From: Microvirga aerilata
Lineage (GTDB): Bacteria; Pseudomonadota; Alphaproteobacteria; Rhizobiales; Beijerinckiaceae
DNA length: 64,000 bases
Assembly (NCBI RefSeq): GCF_016743775.1
Contig: NZ_JAEQMY010000012.1
Coordinates: forward strand, 1 to 64,000
Reading direction: 5' to 3'
The position numbers and the translations under genes are program-made. This document shows, one piece after another, positions 1 through 9,245 of this stretch; position 1 is the first letter of the stretch, and the number at the start of each line of letters is the position of its first letter. The notes beneath the pieces are model-generated. The model worked only from the letters and a program-made list of their open reading frames with translations, made no database searches and was not told the origin of the DNA.

Positions 1-401
1 TAACCGATCGGGTAAGCGGCAAACCGCTTCTTCTGGGGCTTGTCGCCTGTGATCTCAGGTAAGCGGCTGATGCCATGCCGCTGGAGGCAGCGATGCAAAG
101 CCGACCGGGTCAGGTGCGGCATGGTTGGCTGAAGGCCATAGAGGCAGTCATCGAGCGGCAGCAGCGTGTGCCTGCGGAAGGCCACGATGATGGCCTCCTC
201 CGCTGCTGTCAGCACACTGGAGCGCACCTCTTTAGGACCCATCCTGGCGTCGGCTGTGCTGGAGCGGTTACGCCATTTCTGAACCGTGGTGGGACTGATC
301 CCATAGCGTTTGGCCAGCGCTCTCACGCTCTCTTGACGTAGCTGGATCGCGCGACGGACTGCCTCCGTCGTGGTGGCGCTCCCATGGAGAACTTGGCCCA
401 T
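1..401 (-). CDS. IS481-family transposase, N-terminal 133 residues (cut by window edge)
   Basis: The minus-strand frame starts MGQVLHGSATTTEAV at 401 and stays open to the window edge. It has the N-terminal helix-turn-helix of IS481 transposases (RAIQLRQESVRALAKRYG), followed by the linker LLPLDDCLYGLQPT and the family block HRCLQRHGISRLPE. The catalytic DDE domain would lie beyond position 1. It mobilises its own IS by cut-and-paste or copy-paste DDE chemistry. The start was chosen because it matches the usual family N-terminus. Nothing in the visible part is broken. Confidence 0.9.
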   Translation of the reverse strand, partial: MGQVLHGSATTTEAVRRAIQLRQESVRALAKRYGISPTTVQKWRNRSSTADARMGPKEVRSSVLTAAEEAIIVAFRRHTLLPLDDCLYGLQPTMPHLTRSALHRCLQRHGISRLPEITGDKPQKKRFAAYPIG

Positions 402-457
402 AACGCTTCCCTCCATTCCAGGGATAATATCGCACCGTCAAACCCTGGGATCAAACA
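1..457 (-). mobile_element. IS481-family insertion sequence, left part
   Basis: The element contains an IS481-type transposase start and appears to end at 455-457, where the minus strand begins TGTTTGATCC; IS481 elements characteristically begin with TGT. The other end lies outside the window. The element abuts the start of a second IS481-like transposase (470-544), so one IS may have inserted into or beside another. The exact terminal repeat cannot be confirmed without the far end. Confidence 0.7.
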
Positions 458-469
458 TCTAGTGAGCAA

Positions 470-544
470 TTATCTTTCGTGTTTGCGGGCGATCTCCTGG
501 CGAACGGCGGGGGTGGTGCGGGCTTGCGGATGAAGGGAGTGCAT
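470..544 (-). pseudogene. Truncated second IS481-like transposase start
   Basis: A strong ribosome-binding site (AGGAGG, six bases upstream) precedes ATG at 544. The peptide MHSLHPQARTTPAVRQEIAR resembles the N-terminus of another IS481 transposase subgroup, but it stops after 24 codons close to the end of the neighbouring IS. It is best read as a gene cut by insertion or deletion. The stretch 545-668 upstream holds no recognisable gene. Confidence 0.55.
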
Positions 545-668
545 CACGTCCTCCTGCGGCGAGGAACTCGACGTCGTAGACCATCGAAGCGCCAAGTATA
601 CTCCTCAATCGCGCAACGCACCTGATCCCAACAACGTTCCGCTACCAGACAGATAGAGGCTTGCTCTA

Positions 669-1418
669 CTACATAACGCCTTTAGAAAGAACACGGCCGA
701 GGAAAAGGGCCATTTCTGTGGAGTAACGGCGAGTGAGTCGGCGAGGCTCCTGAGCCAGCCGAAAAGCCCATTCGAGCCTCATCCGCTGAATAATCTGAGG
801 CGCTCGCGCAACGTCTCCGGCAAGGAAGTCGAACAAAGCACCAACCCCAAAGCCTAGCTTGCACCCTGTTGAGACAAGATGCTCCGAAAGCCAGAACTCC
901 TGCTTTGGATTTCCCATAGCAACCAGCAGGAGGCTCGCTTGCGCTTGGACGATGGTATCTAACACTGCTTTCGTGTCGAGCAGATCCGAATACCCGTTCA
1001 GACTGCCTACAACATCATGTTGACCACTCAACTTGGAGACGGCGAGCGCCGCGCGCTCCGCAACCCCCGGCTTTCCACCCAGAAGGAAGATACGATGCCG
1101 ATGCTGCGAGCGGCGGAGGTACTCGGGGATGAAATCTGTACCGTTCAGGTTCTCCGGAAAGGCGGCCCCATATAGCAGCCGGCTTGCTATATCCAGGCCG
1201 ACTCCATCGTTGAGCACAACGAACTGGCCCAGCACCCTACGGAACTCAGGATCCTCGTAGGCATGGTTGAGCAGGTTCGTGTTTGCGAACGCGACGCAGG
1301 TCGCCTCTGAGGAAGCAACCCGACGATCCATAAACTCAATGGCATCGCTTAGGCTCCAAGCCTCAATCTCCACACCGAGAATTGTCCTCGAAGGACGATC
1401 TGATTCAGAGTTCGGCAT
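669..1418 (-). CDS. WecB/TagA/CpsF-family glycosyltransferase
   Basis: This 249-residue protein matches the GT26 family, which adds N-acetylmannosaminuronic acid, N-acetylmannosamine or related sugars to lipid-linked intermediates during capsule, exopolysaccharide or teichoic-acid-like synthesis at the inner face of the membrane. Visible family motifs are NDGVG (residues 70-74), NLNGTDF (90-96), FLLGGKPG (111-118) and MGNPKQEFW (168-176). The length is typical and no signal peptide is seen. Its start codon overlaps the stop of the upstream glycosyltransferase gene by ATGA, so the two are translationally coupled and probably work in one polysaccharide pathway. The donor sugar and polymer cannot be told from sequence. 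Confidence 0.9.
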   Translation of the reverse strand: MPNSESDRPSRTILGVEIEAWSLSDAIEFMDRRVASSEATCVAFANTNLLNHAYEDPEFRRVLGQFVVLNDGVGLDIASRLLYGAAFPENLNGTDFIPEYLRRSQHRHRIFLLGGKPGVAERAALAVSKLSGQHDVVGSLNGYSDLLDTKAVLDTIVQAQASLLLVAMGNPKQEFWLSEHLVSTGCKLGFGVGALFDFLAGDVARAPQIIQRMRLEWAFRLAQEPRRLTRRYSTEMALFLGRVLSKGVM

Positions 1419-2476
1419 CAGTGCTCAGCGGAGTTGGGTTGCGATAGCATTGCTGCTTCAAGTGCTTTGACGCATGCCTGCCACTGGTAGTAATGGCCAA
1501 GGCGTGGAGCCGCATCCAAGGCGGCCGATCTTATCTCATTGATATCGGCTCGCAGGAGAAAATCCGCCGTCTCAGCGACTGCGTTCTGTCCCACGACATG
1601 GCCACAATACCTCTCGACCATGTAGCGAGCTCCAGGCAGATCCTTGCAGATTGGAAATACAGCACAGCCGATGCTTTCCAGTACGATCAGCGGGAATGAA
1701 TCAATGATTGAGAGATGCACAAGAACATCCATCTTGGACAGATGAACCAAGAGTGCGTCTTCAGTCAGGGGACCAAGCACGTGGATTTTTGACTGCAGAT
1801 TGTTCTCAGATATAAAAAAGTCGATCTGTTGCTTTGTCGACGGATCGGCCGCACCTGCCAGATAGGCATTGAAGGGACGCCCGGCACGGTTCAACTCCGC
1901 GCATACCTCTAGGAAAAGAAAAGTGCCCTTACCGCTGGAGAGGCGGCCGGCGTGGGCAAGGTGCATCATTCCATCGGACGACTTAGCGAAAGTTTGCTTT
2001 TCTGTTTTCCCAATTCCACCCGGAAGGAATGTTCGGATATGGCATTTTGGTACAGATGGTGGAAACTGGAGTTCCTGCTCTTGCGTCGGGGAAATCAGGG
2101 CTATGCGGTCGGCAAACCGCAACATGCCAATACTTATCGCCCGGAGCGTGCCGCTCGATTGGGAGCGCCAGTTAACCCCGAGATGGGGAGTAACCACAAT
2201 ATGATAACCGCACAATTTTCCCACAATGAGGAATAGCAGATCTGGAAAATTTACGTATTGTAGCCACATGCTGCTCCAGCGGCGGCGCATCTTCAGGAGA
2301 TGTATCAAGCTTCGAAAAACCGCAGGCAAGGTCTGCCGCTTTGCGAAAGCGGTATGTGTTGGAAGCCACTCAACTTGATGATGCCCGATGCTGGTGAGAG
2401 CAGCGCGCGCGCGCTCGCAGAAAGTTTCGACCCCGCCTCGATGCGAAGGCGTCCCTCCAACGATCAACAGTTCCAA
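1418..2476 (-). CDS. Glycosyltransferase family 4 (GT-B fold)
   Basis: This 352-residue protein has the GT-B layout: an N-terminal acceptor half (GGTPSHRGGVETFCERA near residues 7-23) and a C-terminal nucleotide-sugar half. The latter carries GRLSSGKG and the PLIVLESIGCAVFPI region that corresponds to the E-x7-E motif of GT4 enzymes. It probably transfers a sugar from a nucleotide donor to a growing surface polysaccharide in the cytoplasm. The start is TTG at 2476, supported by AGGAG about eight bases upstream; the nearby ATG at 2481 runs into a stop after five codons. It forms a two-gene operon with the WecB-like gene. Substrates are unknown. Confidence 0.88.
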   Translation of the reverse strand: MELLIVGGTPSHRGGVETFCERARAALTSIGHHQVEWLPTHTAFAKRQTLPAVFRSLIHLLKMRRRWSSMWLQYVNFPDLLFLIVGKLCGYHIVVTPHLGVNWRSQSSGTLRAISIGMLRFADRIALISPTQEQELQFPPSVPKCHIRTFLPGGIGKTEKQTFAKSSDGMMHLAHAGRLSSGKGTFLFLEVCAELNRAGRPFNAYLAGAADPSTKQQIDFFISENNLQSKIHVLGPLTEDALLVHLSKMDVLVHLSIIDSFPLIVLESIGCAVFPICKDLPGARYMVERYCGHVVGQNAVAETADFLLRADINEIRSAALDAAPRLGHYYQWQACVKALEAAMLSQPNSAEH

Positions 2477-2782
2477 GACATTATCTCCTGTGTCTCGTTT
2501 TTATGTAACGCCTTCGAGCCTGTAAGGGTCGACTCCTCAACTATCACACAATATCCAAAATTCGGCGCCTCAGCTTTGCCTCGGAAGAATTGTGGACAGC
2601 GCCTGTTCTAATAGAGGTAGCCCTCCTGTATGTTTCGGAAGATTTGCGAAACATACAGGTTGTCTTTAGCGATCGACTAAAGCCAGGCCGTGTGCATTTG
2701 CGATATCCAACACAGTCCGATTCAGGCCTTTATTACCTACTCCCTCAAAGCAGATTCGAAGGTAATTGGCGCTTCAATGTCC
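2477..2782. other. Intergenic, no gene seen
   Basis: About 300 bases between the RTX protein stop and the glycosyltransferase start. No convincing coding frame or strong terminator is seen. It must hold the leader of the glycosyltransferase pair on the minus strand. Confidence 0.5.
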
Positions 2783-4876
2783 CTACCATATGTCAAAGTG
2801 ATAATGCTTCAGGTCCTGAACTTTGACTCCAGCGAAGACAACGCTGTTCTGCGGGTCTAGCGTAATAATGGCATTGCCGTTGGTTTCGCCGAGGCGAGCG
2901 AGAATTCCGTCCACGCTTGAAAATAGCGCAGAGCTGAACAGGACTTTGTCATACCTGTCGTCGGTGCTAGATCCGACATTGAAATCTCTGATGGTATCTT
3001 TCCCAAATCCAGGAGTGAACACAAATGCATCTCGCCCTCCCATTCCGAAAAGTGCATCATTGCCTGCGGCGCCGATGATAAGATCGTTTTTGTCGGCTCC
3101 GGTTAGCGTTTCCGCATTCTTGCCGCCGTAGATTGCAAGCCCGGAGTTGGTGCTTGTATTTCCTGCAGTGTCAGTACTGTTGGCGCGGAAACTGTGAGAG
3201 TTTGGCGACATTGAACCTGTTGTAAATTCCCACCGCCCGGTTCCGTCCACATCAGCGGCTCCCAGGCTCTTCGTGCCTTCAAATATGGTGACTGTGCTGT
3301 TTGCCTCCCCTATGCCCAACAGCTTGAAAGCTCCCTTAGCACTTACGGATATGCGGCCTATGGACGGCTCGCTAGGGGGAGTGCTGTCAACCACGATAGG
3401 TCTTGAGGCGCTGACATCAGTCATGTTCCCAGCTCCGTCGGTCGCCGACACGCGCATCTGGTGCGCTCCCTCAGGCAAAGTGATCTTATGGCTCCAGTTG
3501 CCGTTTGCATCTATCTGCACGCTGTCAGAGAGTTTGACGCTGCCGCTCCAGACCTCAACCACCACGCCGGGACGGTCATCCGATACTGTTCCTTGTAGGG
3601 TAATGACCCCGTTGCGTGTGATGAAGTCAGTCTGAGATCGTCCGGTGTCCTGCGCGAGCGTTTGGCTCGTCATCTTCAGAACCGGTAAGGTTGTATCTGG
3701 CCCAGGTGAGGGCGGCTGCTGTGTAGAAGGGACTATCTTCACGCCAGCTGAGAAAGTCCAGATCGGCAAGCCATGATTGTCGTAGATGGCGTTTCCAGAG
3801 CCCGACGTTTCACCGACGGCGAGGCGCTGACTTCCGAAAGCATAGTGGAGCAGAGCACCTACTTCCTGAGGAATGTTCTGCGGGAATTTCAGCATGAGAT
3901 GAGTGCTGTCGACAATCGCAGCGGATGTTGCGAGCAAGACACTACCACCATAGTGTATGCTCCAGCCGAGTCCAGTAGCTGCATCGGGATCAATCGACTG
4001 GAAGCCTGTGGCCGCGTCATGTGCAATTTCCAAAATCAGCTGATCTGGACTAGCGAGGTTGATTGACGCCTTACTGACCTGAGGCCCGAGGCTCGCGATG
4101 TTCCCGCCGGCTTGCGCAATAGGAGAGCCAGCTAAGGCATATGAGGCGAACTCTTCAGCGATCGATCGGGCCGAGCGTTCAAGCAGCAAAAGAGAGTCGG
4201 AGGCGCTCATGTGTGCGCCGCCGTATTTCCCGTCATGGTTCATATCGACGTCGCCAAACTGCGCCCCTATGGAAGCATTAAAGAAGGGATCAGCGGCGAG
4301 AGTATCCATACCAACCCTTATGGCCTGAACAGTTAAGTCGCTGCCACCACCAACAGGGATCGCCTCTACAAAAATGTATGGCACTGTCGCTGCAGCCTGC
4401 CCCAAAGTTGTACGGACTAAGTTGGCGTCATACCGCACGCCGCTGATCCACTGTTCGGCTGTTACATTTGTATAGTTCCAGCTGTCAGATTCGCTGTGAA
4501 ACCAGAGCACTGCGGTCGGCGCGGCTTTTTGCGCAGCGCTGAGGCCGGACAGCTCGTTGATAAAGCCCAGGTGGTAGGGGTTGGATTTCCAGCCTGTTCG
4601 CCAATCCCCATTCTCGAAAGGAGATATCCAAGACTGGCCAGATGCACCACTTGAGCCGGGCAGAAATGCCGTGCCCGAGAAGATGGTATATTCGCCTGCG
4701 GCGGGCATGTTGTTGGTCACATCCCACGGCGCGACATCAGCAACAAGGTTTACCTTGTCGTTGATGCCATCAAACCCGAGGTATCTCTCGACGGTAGACT
4801 TTAATTTTTCAGCGTCGCCATAGGTTAGAAACCAATAAGCGTTGGATTGCCCGCGCAGAACGATGTTTAGATCCAT
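2783..4876 (-). CDS. Secreted SGNH/sialate-O-acetylesterase-like protein with Ig-like and RTX repeats
   Basis: The 697-residue protein begins with an SGNH-hydrolase-like domain: GQSN at residues 9-12 contains the likely nucleophile Ser, and LWFHSESDSW and GAHMSASDS resemble later blocks of the carbohydrate-esterase (SASA) family. The middle (about 270-580) looks like bacterial Ig-like modules, for example VVVDSTPPSEPSIG. The C-terminus has haemolysin-type calcium-binding repeats (NDLIIGAAGNDALFGMGG), ending in a hydrophobic tail as in type I secretion substrates. There is no N-terminal signal peptide, which fits T1SS export. It lies next to polysaccharide glycosyltransferases on the same strand, so deacetylation of a surface polysaccharide is a reasonable inference. 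No T1SS genes are in the window. Confidence 0.8.
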   Translation of the reverse strand: MDLNIVLRGQSNAYWFLTYGDAEKLKSTVERYLGFDGINDKVNLVADVAPWDVTNNMPAAGEYTIFSGTAFLPGSSGASGQSWISPFENGDWRTGWKSNPYHLGFINELSGLSAAQKAAPTAVLWFHSESDSWNYTNVTAEQWISGVRYDANLVRTTLGQAAATVPYIFVEAIPVGGGSDLTVQAIRVGMDTLAADPFFNASIGAQFGDVDMNHDGKYGGAHMSASDSLLLLERSARSIAEEFASYALAGSPIAQAGGNIASLGPQVSKASINLASPDQLILEIAHDAATGFQSIDPDAATGLGWSIHYGGSVLLATSAAIVDSTHLMLKFPQNIPQEVGALLHYAFGSQRLAVGETSGSGNAIYDNHGLPIWTFSAGVKIVPSTQQPPSPGPDTTLPVLKMTSQTLAQDTGRSQTDFITRNGVITLQGTVSDDRPGVVVEVWSGSVKLSDSVQIDANGNWSHKITLPEGAHQMRVSATDGAGNMTDVSASRPIVVDSTPPSEPSIGRISVSAKGAFKLLGIGEANSTVTIFEGTKSLGAADVDGTGRWEFTTGSMSPNSHSFRANSTDTAGNTSTNSGLAIYGGKNAETLTGADKNDLIIGAAGNDALFGMGGRDAFVFTPGFGKDTIRDFNVGSSTDDRYDKVLFSSALFSSVDGILARLGETNGNAIITLDPQNSVVFAGVKVQDLKHYHFDIW

Positions 4877-5607
4877 AACGATCCCCCTACCTTAAACCAT
4901 CTCCGGGATAGCGAGAAAGAAAACGCTGACCTCAGAGGTAGTTTCTGACCCTTTGAAAGCATTAGCTACTTTTTGTAGAGAGCTCCCCATGATGAGGGTC
5001 AGAAGGAACGCAGCATAAAAGCATTGCTTATAATTGAGCTGCGACTAGGCAGCGCATACCCCAAAGTAGTACAGATCGGAAAAAGAACTTACACGAGGAT
5101 GGCAGGCTTAAGCCGGCTTCCGGGAGACGAACATAATGGCAATCCCTGAGGCACTTCGGCTCCAAGACATGAGATTGATGCGTAACCCAGGAGCTAGTTC
5201 GATTCAAACTTACATCCGGTCGCTGCTTAAGACGGCTGCACCCTGACCCCACCTGCAGCGATTGAGGCTCAGGAGGACAGGATCGTTCTGCTCCACGGCT
5301 ATGCAAGCCATGTTATTGTTTGGTTCTCTCACCTTGGATCGGTCAAGGCTAACATCAGGCCATTGGGTGATTGAAGAAGCACCATGGGAGATCATGACTG
5401 TTGTGATTGTGAGAATGTCAGAGCCGCCTCGAGGGTGTGACCCCTGTTATGATTGACCGCGTGTCATTGGGTTGACGTGTCCGCCTTCCGGGCGCCACCT
5501 GACCTTCTGCTACAGCGTGACTTGATAGGAGCTTGGGGGAACTCGTCCCGTCACAGTCCTGTCCGCCCGCAGGAACCCGTCAGGGCCTCAGCTGCGGAGG
5601 GATAGGG
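4877..5607. other. Intergenic, IS110 leader on the right side
   Basis: About 730 bases with no convincing gene. The right half (from about 5,450) is probably the non-coding 5' part of the IS110-type element whose transposase fragment starts at 5608. Nothing else is recognisable. Confidence 0.45.
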
Positions 5608-5757
5608 ATGCAAGAGACCGATCCTGCCGAGATCATCATCGGCGTTGACACCCACAAAAAAGCTCATACTGCTGTCGCCATCAATGGGCTCGGGGCCCGC
5701 CTTGGTGCCATCACCCTGTTGGCAAGCCGCATAGAGTATCAGGAGCTGGACTGCTCT
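5608..5757 (+). pseudogene. IS110-family transposase, N-terminal fragment
   Basis: The frame starts MQETDPAEIIIGVDTHKKAH and continues AINGLGARLGAI, the hallmark N-terminus of IS110-family DEDD transposases, including the first catalytic Asp in IGVDTHK. Similarity ends after about 50 residues (IEYQELD), and the rest of the enzyme (roughly 300 more residues) is missing. A GGAGGGATAGGG purine-rich site precedes the ATG. It is a remnant and cannot transpose. Confidence 0.8.
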
Positions 5758-5885
5758 AGGACAAGCTTGAGCCAATCGATTTGGCGAATGATCTGGGCCT
5801 CAAGATGTGACGGCAAGAGCCGCCGTGCTCACGTAGGTCGGGCACGCGCTCAATCGGCATCATTCCCTCATAGATGCTCCCAGGG

Positions 5886-6191
5886 TTATGTCTCTGGTTT
5901 AGAGGGTGCCTTGTGGCTCGTGCGCTCCTGCTTAGCGACGTTCTGGTTTCGAATCCAGCCGACGGCGCAGAACAGGAGAGAGCCGCCTAGTGCAGCACCA
6001 AACAACTCCACCATCATGTGGGTGAACGGATCGTCGCTGTGGAAGTCCCCCATGTAGATGGAATACATCTGATGCGTTCCGGCCACAAGCACGCCCGGAA
6101 GAGCCCCAACATAGGCGAGGCTTTCAAGGTCACACTTGCGACTGCCACTGTTGGGTTTCATGCTGACCACTACCGTATCGTATGGCGGCAA
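5886..6191 (-). CDS. Hypothetical membrane protein
   Basis: A 101-residue frame that I do not recognise. It contains two hydrophobic stretches, around YVGALPGVLVAGTHQ and VELFGAALGGSLLFCAVGW, followed by a basic hydrophilic tail, which suggests a small inner-membrane protein. An internal Met (MKPNSGS) is an alternative start. It is surrounded by IS debris, so it could also be a fragment of something larger. Confidence 0.4.
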   Translation of the reverse strand: MPPYDTVVVSMKPNSGSRKCDLESLAYVGALPGVLVAGTHQMYSIYMGDFHSDDPFTHMMVELFGAALGGSLLFCAVGWIRNQNVAKQERTSHKAPSKPET

Positions 6192-6799
6192 CGATCGTAT
6201 ACCCTATCCCCTCGGGGTACGGTTTCCGATATACGCTTTCCCCCCGCGCAGCTACCTTGAGCATCTCGCCAGTGTCGGCCCCATGCCATACTGCGCCTTT
6301 GCAAAATCACGCAATGCCTAGGAGCCAGTTGCAGGTGGCTAAGGAACCCGCAAATAGGATCACGCCAGTAAAGGCCACAGCTTCCATTTCGCCCATGACA
6401 TGAGCGGTTATGATGTCTGCAACTAATTTTGTGAGGGCGTGAATCTACAATAGCCGACGCCTGCCTCAGGTTTAATCGTGCAGAATCCCACGGTTAGCAG
6501 GAGAACAGGCGTGACCATGTCTTTGTCATCCATAGCATCGCAGGCGCGCCGCGCCATGGTGAAGTATCAATTGAGGGCCAGTCGCACTTCATGTTCAATA
6601 AAGACACGCTGGATAGCCCACGGTCGAGGTAGCAGGGAGATCCCATTGACAAGCTAAAGGGCATCGGCTGGGCCATCTTCCACCGCAAGATAAAGCAGAT
6701 TAAGGGGGTTGAGGCAGTCTGCAACGATCGCCTCTTCCGCTTTGTCCAGAAGCTCTACAATCAGACCTAATGGATTAAATCAGGGTCACGAAGAGGGTG
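6192..6799. other. Gap; one possible 29-residue membrane peptide
   Basis: No recognisable gene in about 600 bases. A short minus-strand frame at 6307-6396 encodes a 29-residue peptide starting MGEMEAVAFTGVILFAG, hydrophobic enough for one membrane span, but it lacks a clear ribosome-binding site. The stretch 6,500-6,770 shows fragmented frames on both strands that look like decayed coding sequence of unknown origin. Confidence 0.3.
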
Positions 6800-7783
6800 T
6801 CACTCGCGTCTTAATTCGTACATCTGTGAGGCTAAGCGGATCGCATGCTCCGCTTTCGTAACAAGCATAACCTCGCGCTCTACCTCGCTCAGAGCGGCTT
6901 GAAGCTTTGTGAAGTGCTTCATGACCTCTGACCTGCGGTTTTGCGCATTAAAGTAGGCTACACACGCCTGCAAAAGTTCGAGTGCAGGCTTAAGCTTCGG
7001 AGTATCCGGCTTCTCGCTCAGCTCCCCCAGGCGCCTTTGGAACTCCTGCGTAGCCTGTCTCATCCGTTCCTCAGCATCCAGAAGTGCGCTCTGACATTCC
7101 GCCTCTTGGCCGCGGCGTTTTGGGTCCTGCAAGCATTCATCAAACCAATTTAAACTCCTCAGGTACTCCGCTACGGCCTCCGCCAGCACATCTCCAGCCT
7201 CTTCCAGCTGTGAGACGCCCTCCTGGTCCGGAGCAGGCGCACCAGCCTCGTCAAAGGCGGCAGGCTGACTCGCGCGAGCGGCTGCGCGATACATAATTGT
7301 CGATATTACAGAGGAGGCAAGGGAACGCAGGTTTTCGATCTGCTCTTGTGTCCAATGCCGCGGCTTGGAGTCGAAAACGCACAATGTCCCCAGCACATGA
7401 CTGTCCGGAGTGATAAGCGGGATGCCCGCATAAGCAATGACTCCAGACTGCGTGACGGCAAGATTGTTCCTTATTACGGGATCATCTCGAGCATCCTCAA
7501 TAATGAGTGGCTCGCCGGAAGCAACGGCGTACTGGCAGAGGGAGTGAGATAGGGGAGACTGCCGCTGCGACAGCCATGGCTCTGACAAGGGACCGATGCA
7601 GCTTTTGAAGAACTGCCTGTCTTTATCCACGAGGGAGACCAGAGCGATTGGCGAGCTAAGAAGTTTTGCAGCCAAGCGAGTCAGTTGGTCAAAGGCTTCC
7701 TCAGGCGGAGTGTCAAGGAGGTCAGCACGACGGAGAGCCGCTAGTCGCTCCGGGTTCTCGATGGCGTGAGTGACATCTGACAT
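6800..7783 (-). CDS. GAF-domain signalling protein
   Basis: The 327-residue protein has an N-terminal GAF domain (about residues 10-165), with the start LAALRRADLLDTPPEEAFDQ and the core blocks AYAGIPL and LGTLCVFDS that are typical of sensors preceding histidine kinases or cyclases. The second half (about 195-327) is charged and helical, with no kinase, GGDEF or HTH motif, so the output may be by protein-protein contact. A good ribosome-binding site (GGAGGAACG) precedes the ATG. It stands alone. The ligand is unknown; the domain call is firm and the role is not. Confidence 0.8.
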   Translation of the reverse strand: MSDVTHAIENPERLAALRRADLLDTPPEEAFDQLTRLAAKLLSSPIALVSLVDKDRQFFKSCIGPLSEPWLSQRQSPLSHSLCQYAVASGEPLIIEDARDDPVIRNNLAVTQSGVIAYAGIPLITPDSHVLGTLCVFDSKPRHWTQEQIENLRSLASSVISTIMYRAAARASQPAAFDEAGAPAPDQEGVSQLEEAGDVLAEAVAEYLRSLNWFDECLQDPKRRGQEAECQSALLDAEERMRQATQEFQRRLGELSEKPDTPKLKPALELLQACVAYFNAQNRRSEVMKHFTKLQAALSEVEREVMLVTKAEHAIRLASQMYELRRE

Positions 7784-8196
7784 CGTTCTTCCTCCGAGAG
7801 TCTGCTGATGAGAATGCCCTCAACCTGACGCCGGTTCACTCGCATAATCGCGTTAGGCGCCTTCTCTACCTCTTCTTCGCTGAAGAAGACGTCCGCCAAC
7901 TGCTGCCCGGCGGTGCCGATCCAAGCCCCAGTAGCGCCCATGGATCAAAACAGGGCAGGCTGGCCTCCTTGGCCATTGTGGGTCAGGAGGCCTTTCTGTT
8001 GCCTGATCAAGCATCAAAATCATGGGCACCGCAGGACGACCTTTCTTTTCAAAGCGGTCGCGTCACAGGTGAATGAAGCCGTGGCTTTGGCCAATGGCTT
8101 CGGCTTTTTGGTGTTGCGCTACTCCCTTCGACCCAGTGCGGGAGCAAAGCCCCATACCCTAAGCTTGACTACTGGCACTCACAGGGAGCCGCAAGC
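7784..8196. other. Intergenic with a short hairpin
   Basis: The gap contains an inverted repeat GGCCTCC/GGAGGCC at 7962-7992 followed by TTT, a possible weak terminator reading rightwards. It must also hold the promoter of the GAF-protein gene. No coding frame here looks real. Confidence 0.35.
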
Positions 8197-8415
8197 TTGG
8201 ATTGCTTTGTGGTCAAGCAAACAAGGGAAGGTATCTGGTCGGTCTCGTATGATGGAGAGACGTTCGCTACCTACCCGACCGAAGAGGAAGCACTCTCGGT
8301 AACATTCAAACGTGCCGCGGAGCGGACACAAGCAGGGATCAAAACAATCGTTGTCATCACGCGGGAGGGCAAGGACGAGGTCTGCGGAACCACCCTGCCA
8401 GAGGATGAGACCTGA
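8197..8415 (+). CDS. Small hypothetical protein
   Basis: A 72-residue protein with TTG start at 8197, preceded by AGGGAG about nine bases upstream. The sequence (WSVSYDGETFATYPTEEEAL) has the shape of small DUF2188-like proteins, with a beta-hairpin followed by a helix. It is soluble, with no Cys or signal peptide. No function can be assigned. It stands alone between two gaps. Confidence 0.55.
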   Translation: MDCFVVKQTREGIWSVSYDGETFATYPTEEEALSVTFKRAAERTQAGIKTIVVITREGKDEVCGTTLPEDET

Positions 8416-9195
8416 ATTCTCTGCACGGGATGCCGGGTCTGGAGCGCAGCGGCTCGCATTCTATACCAAGTATTACGCGCAATTTGTTTGAGCCCTCAAA
8501 TCCTCCAACAGTAGCGTCGTCAGTTCACTGCATCCTCAAGCGACCGTCCCCAGAACAATTTGCGGCCACCCACAAGATTCGGGCTGACAAAGATACCGAA
8601 TTCACGCTTTTAGCTCGTCTCTGTGTCCAAGATCTGGGCCGTCTCGTCAGATTGTGCTTTGTCCAGCACACGTACACATCCTGTCCAACTTTGCAGATGC
8701 ACTCGCTGCGTTTAGGATCACTCCCCGTTATCTAACCTAACCGAAACCAGCGCCTATATGCGGCTTGAATGAAGCGCTTGCCCCATCCTTCCTGCATACC
8801 AACAATTGCCTCTTAGTGGCCAAGCTAGGGTTCTTGGCTGGTTATGGGACCGGCATCTGCACTGGGATGCCGTACTTCCCTTCGCGCCGTTCAATGTCTC
8901 GCCCCATATAGGCAGCTTTAACCGGCTTACTAGTGAAAGACGTGTAGTTCATCTTCGGGTGCAGCCACCTAAGGTTGAAGGGCCGTTATCGAAACGTCAC
9001 GCCTGTCGCTTGCTGCACATGTGCTCGAGGCATTGTTACCGCCAGCAATCTACGTATGGGAGATCTCCACTGGTGGAACGCAAACATGTAGCAGCACGAT
9101 GTTTGCTGCACAGGCTGCTCCCCCAATGCTACCCCAAAGAACTTTTTGGGGGAGCAAGCCTCGAACCTACGAAGGCTAAGTAATTGATATTTAAA
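8416..9195. other. Gap of about 780 bases without a supported gene
   Basis: Frames in this stretch are rich in Cys, His and Arg and look non-coding. No RNA gene or IS was recognised. It borders the tRNA-His remnant, so on the model given for that feature it would be chromosomal sequence originally downstream of tRNA-His. Confidence 0.4.
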
Positions 9196-9245
9196 TGGTA
9201 CAGCCGCCCCGGCTCGAACGGGGGACCCCCAGATCCACAATCTGG
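9196..9245 (-). pseudogene. tRNA-His 3' half (attachment-site remnant)
   Basis: Read on the minus strand from 9245, the sequence forms a 5-bp anticodon stem (CCAGA/TCTGG) around loop TTGTGGA with anticodon GTG. A five-base variable loop, a T-arm CCCCG-TTCGAGC-CGGGG, seven acceptor bases and A-CCA then follow. The geometry is exactly canonical. The D-arm and 5' acceptor strand are absent upstream, where unrelated sequence begins. Discriminator A is what alphaproteobacterial tRNA-His genes are known to carry. It is the displaced 3' half of a tRNA-His gene, as left by an integrating element. Confidence 0.8.

Noticed and set aside
8806-9183. 125-codon plus-strand frame in the gap before the tRNA remnant
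   Set aside because: Very rich in Cys, His, Arg and Leu without domain or ribosome-binding site; treated as non-coding.
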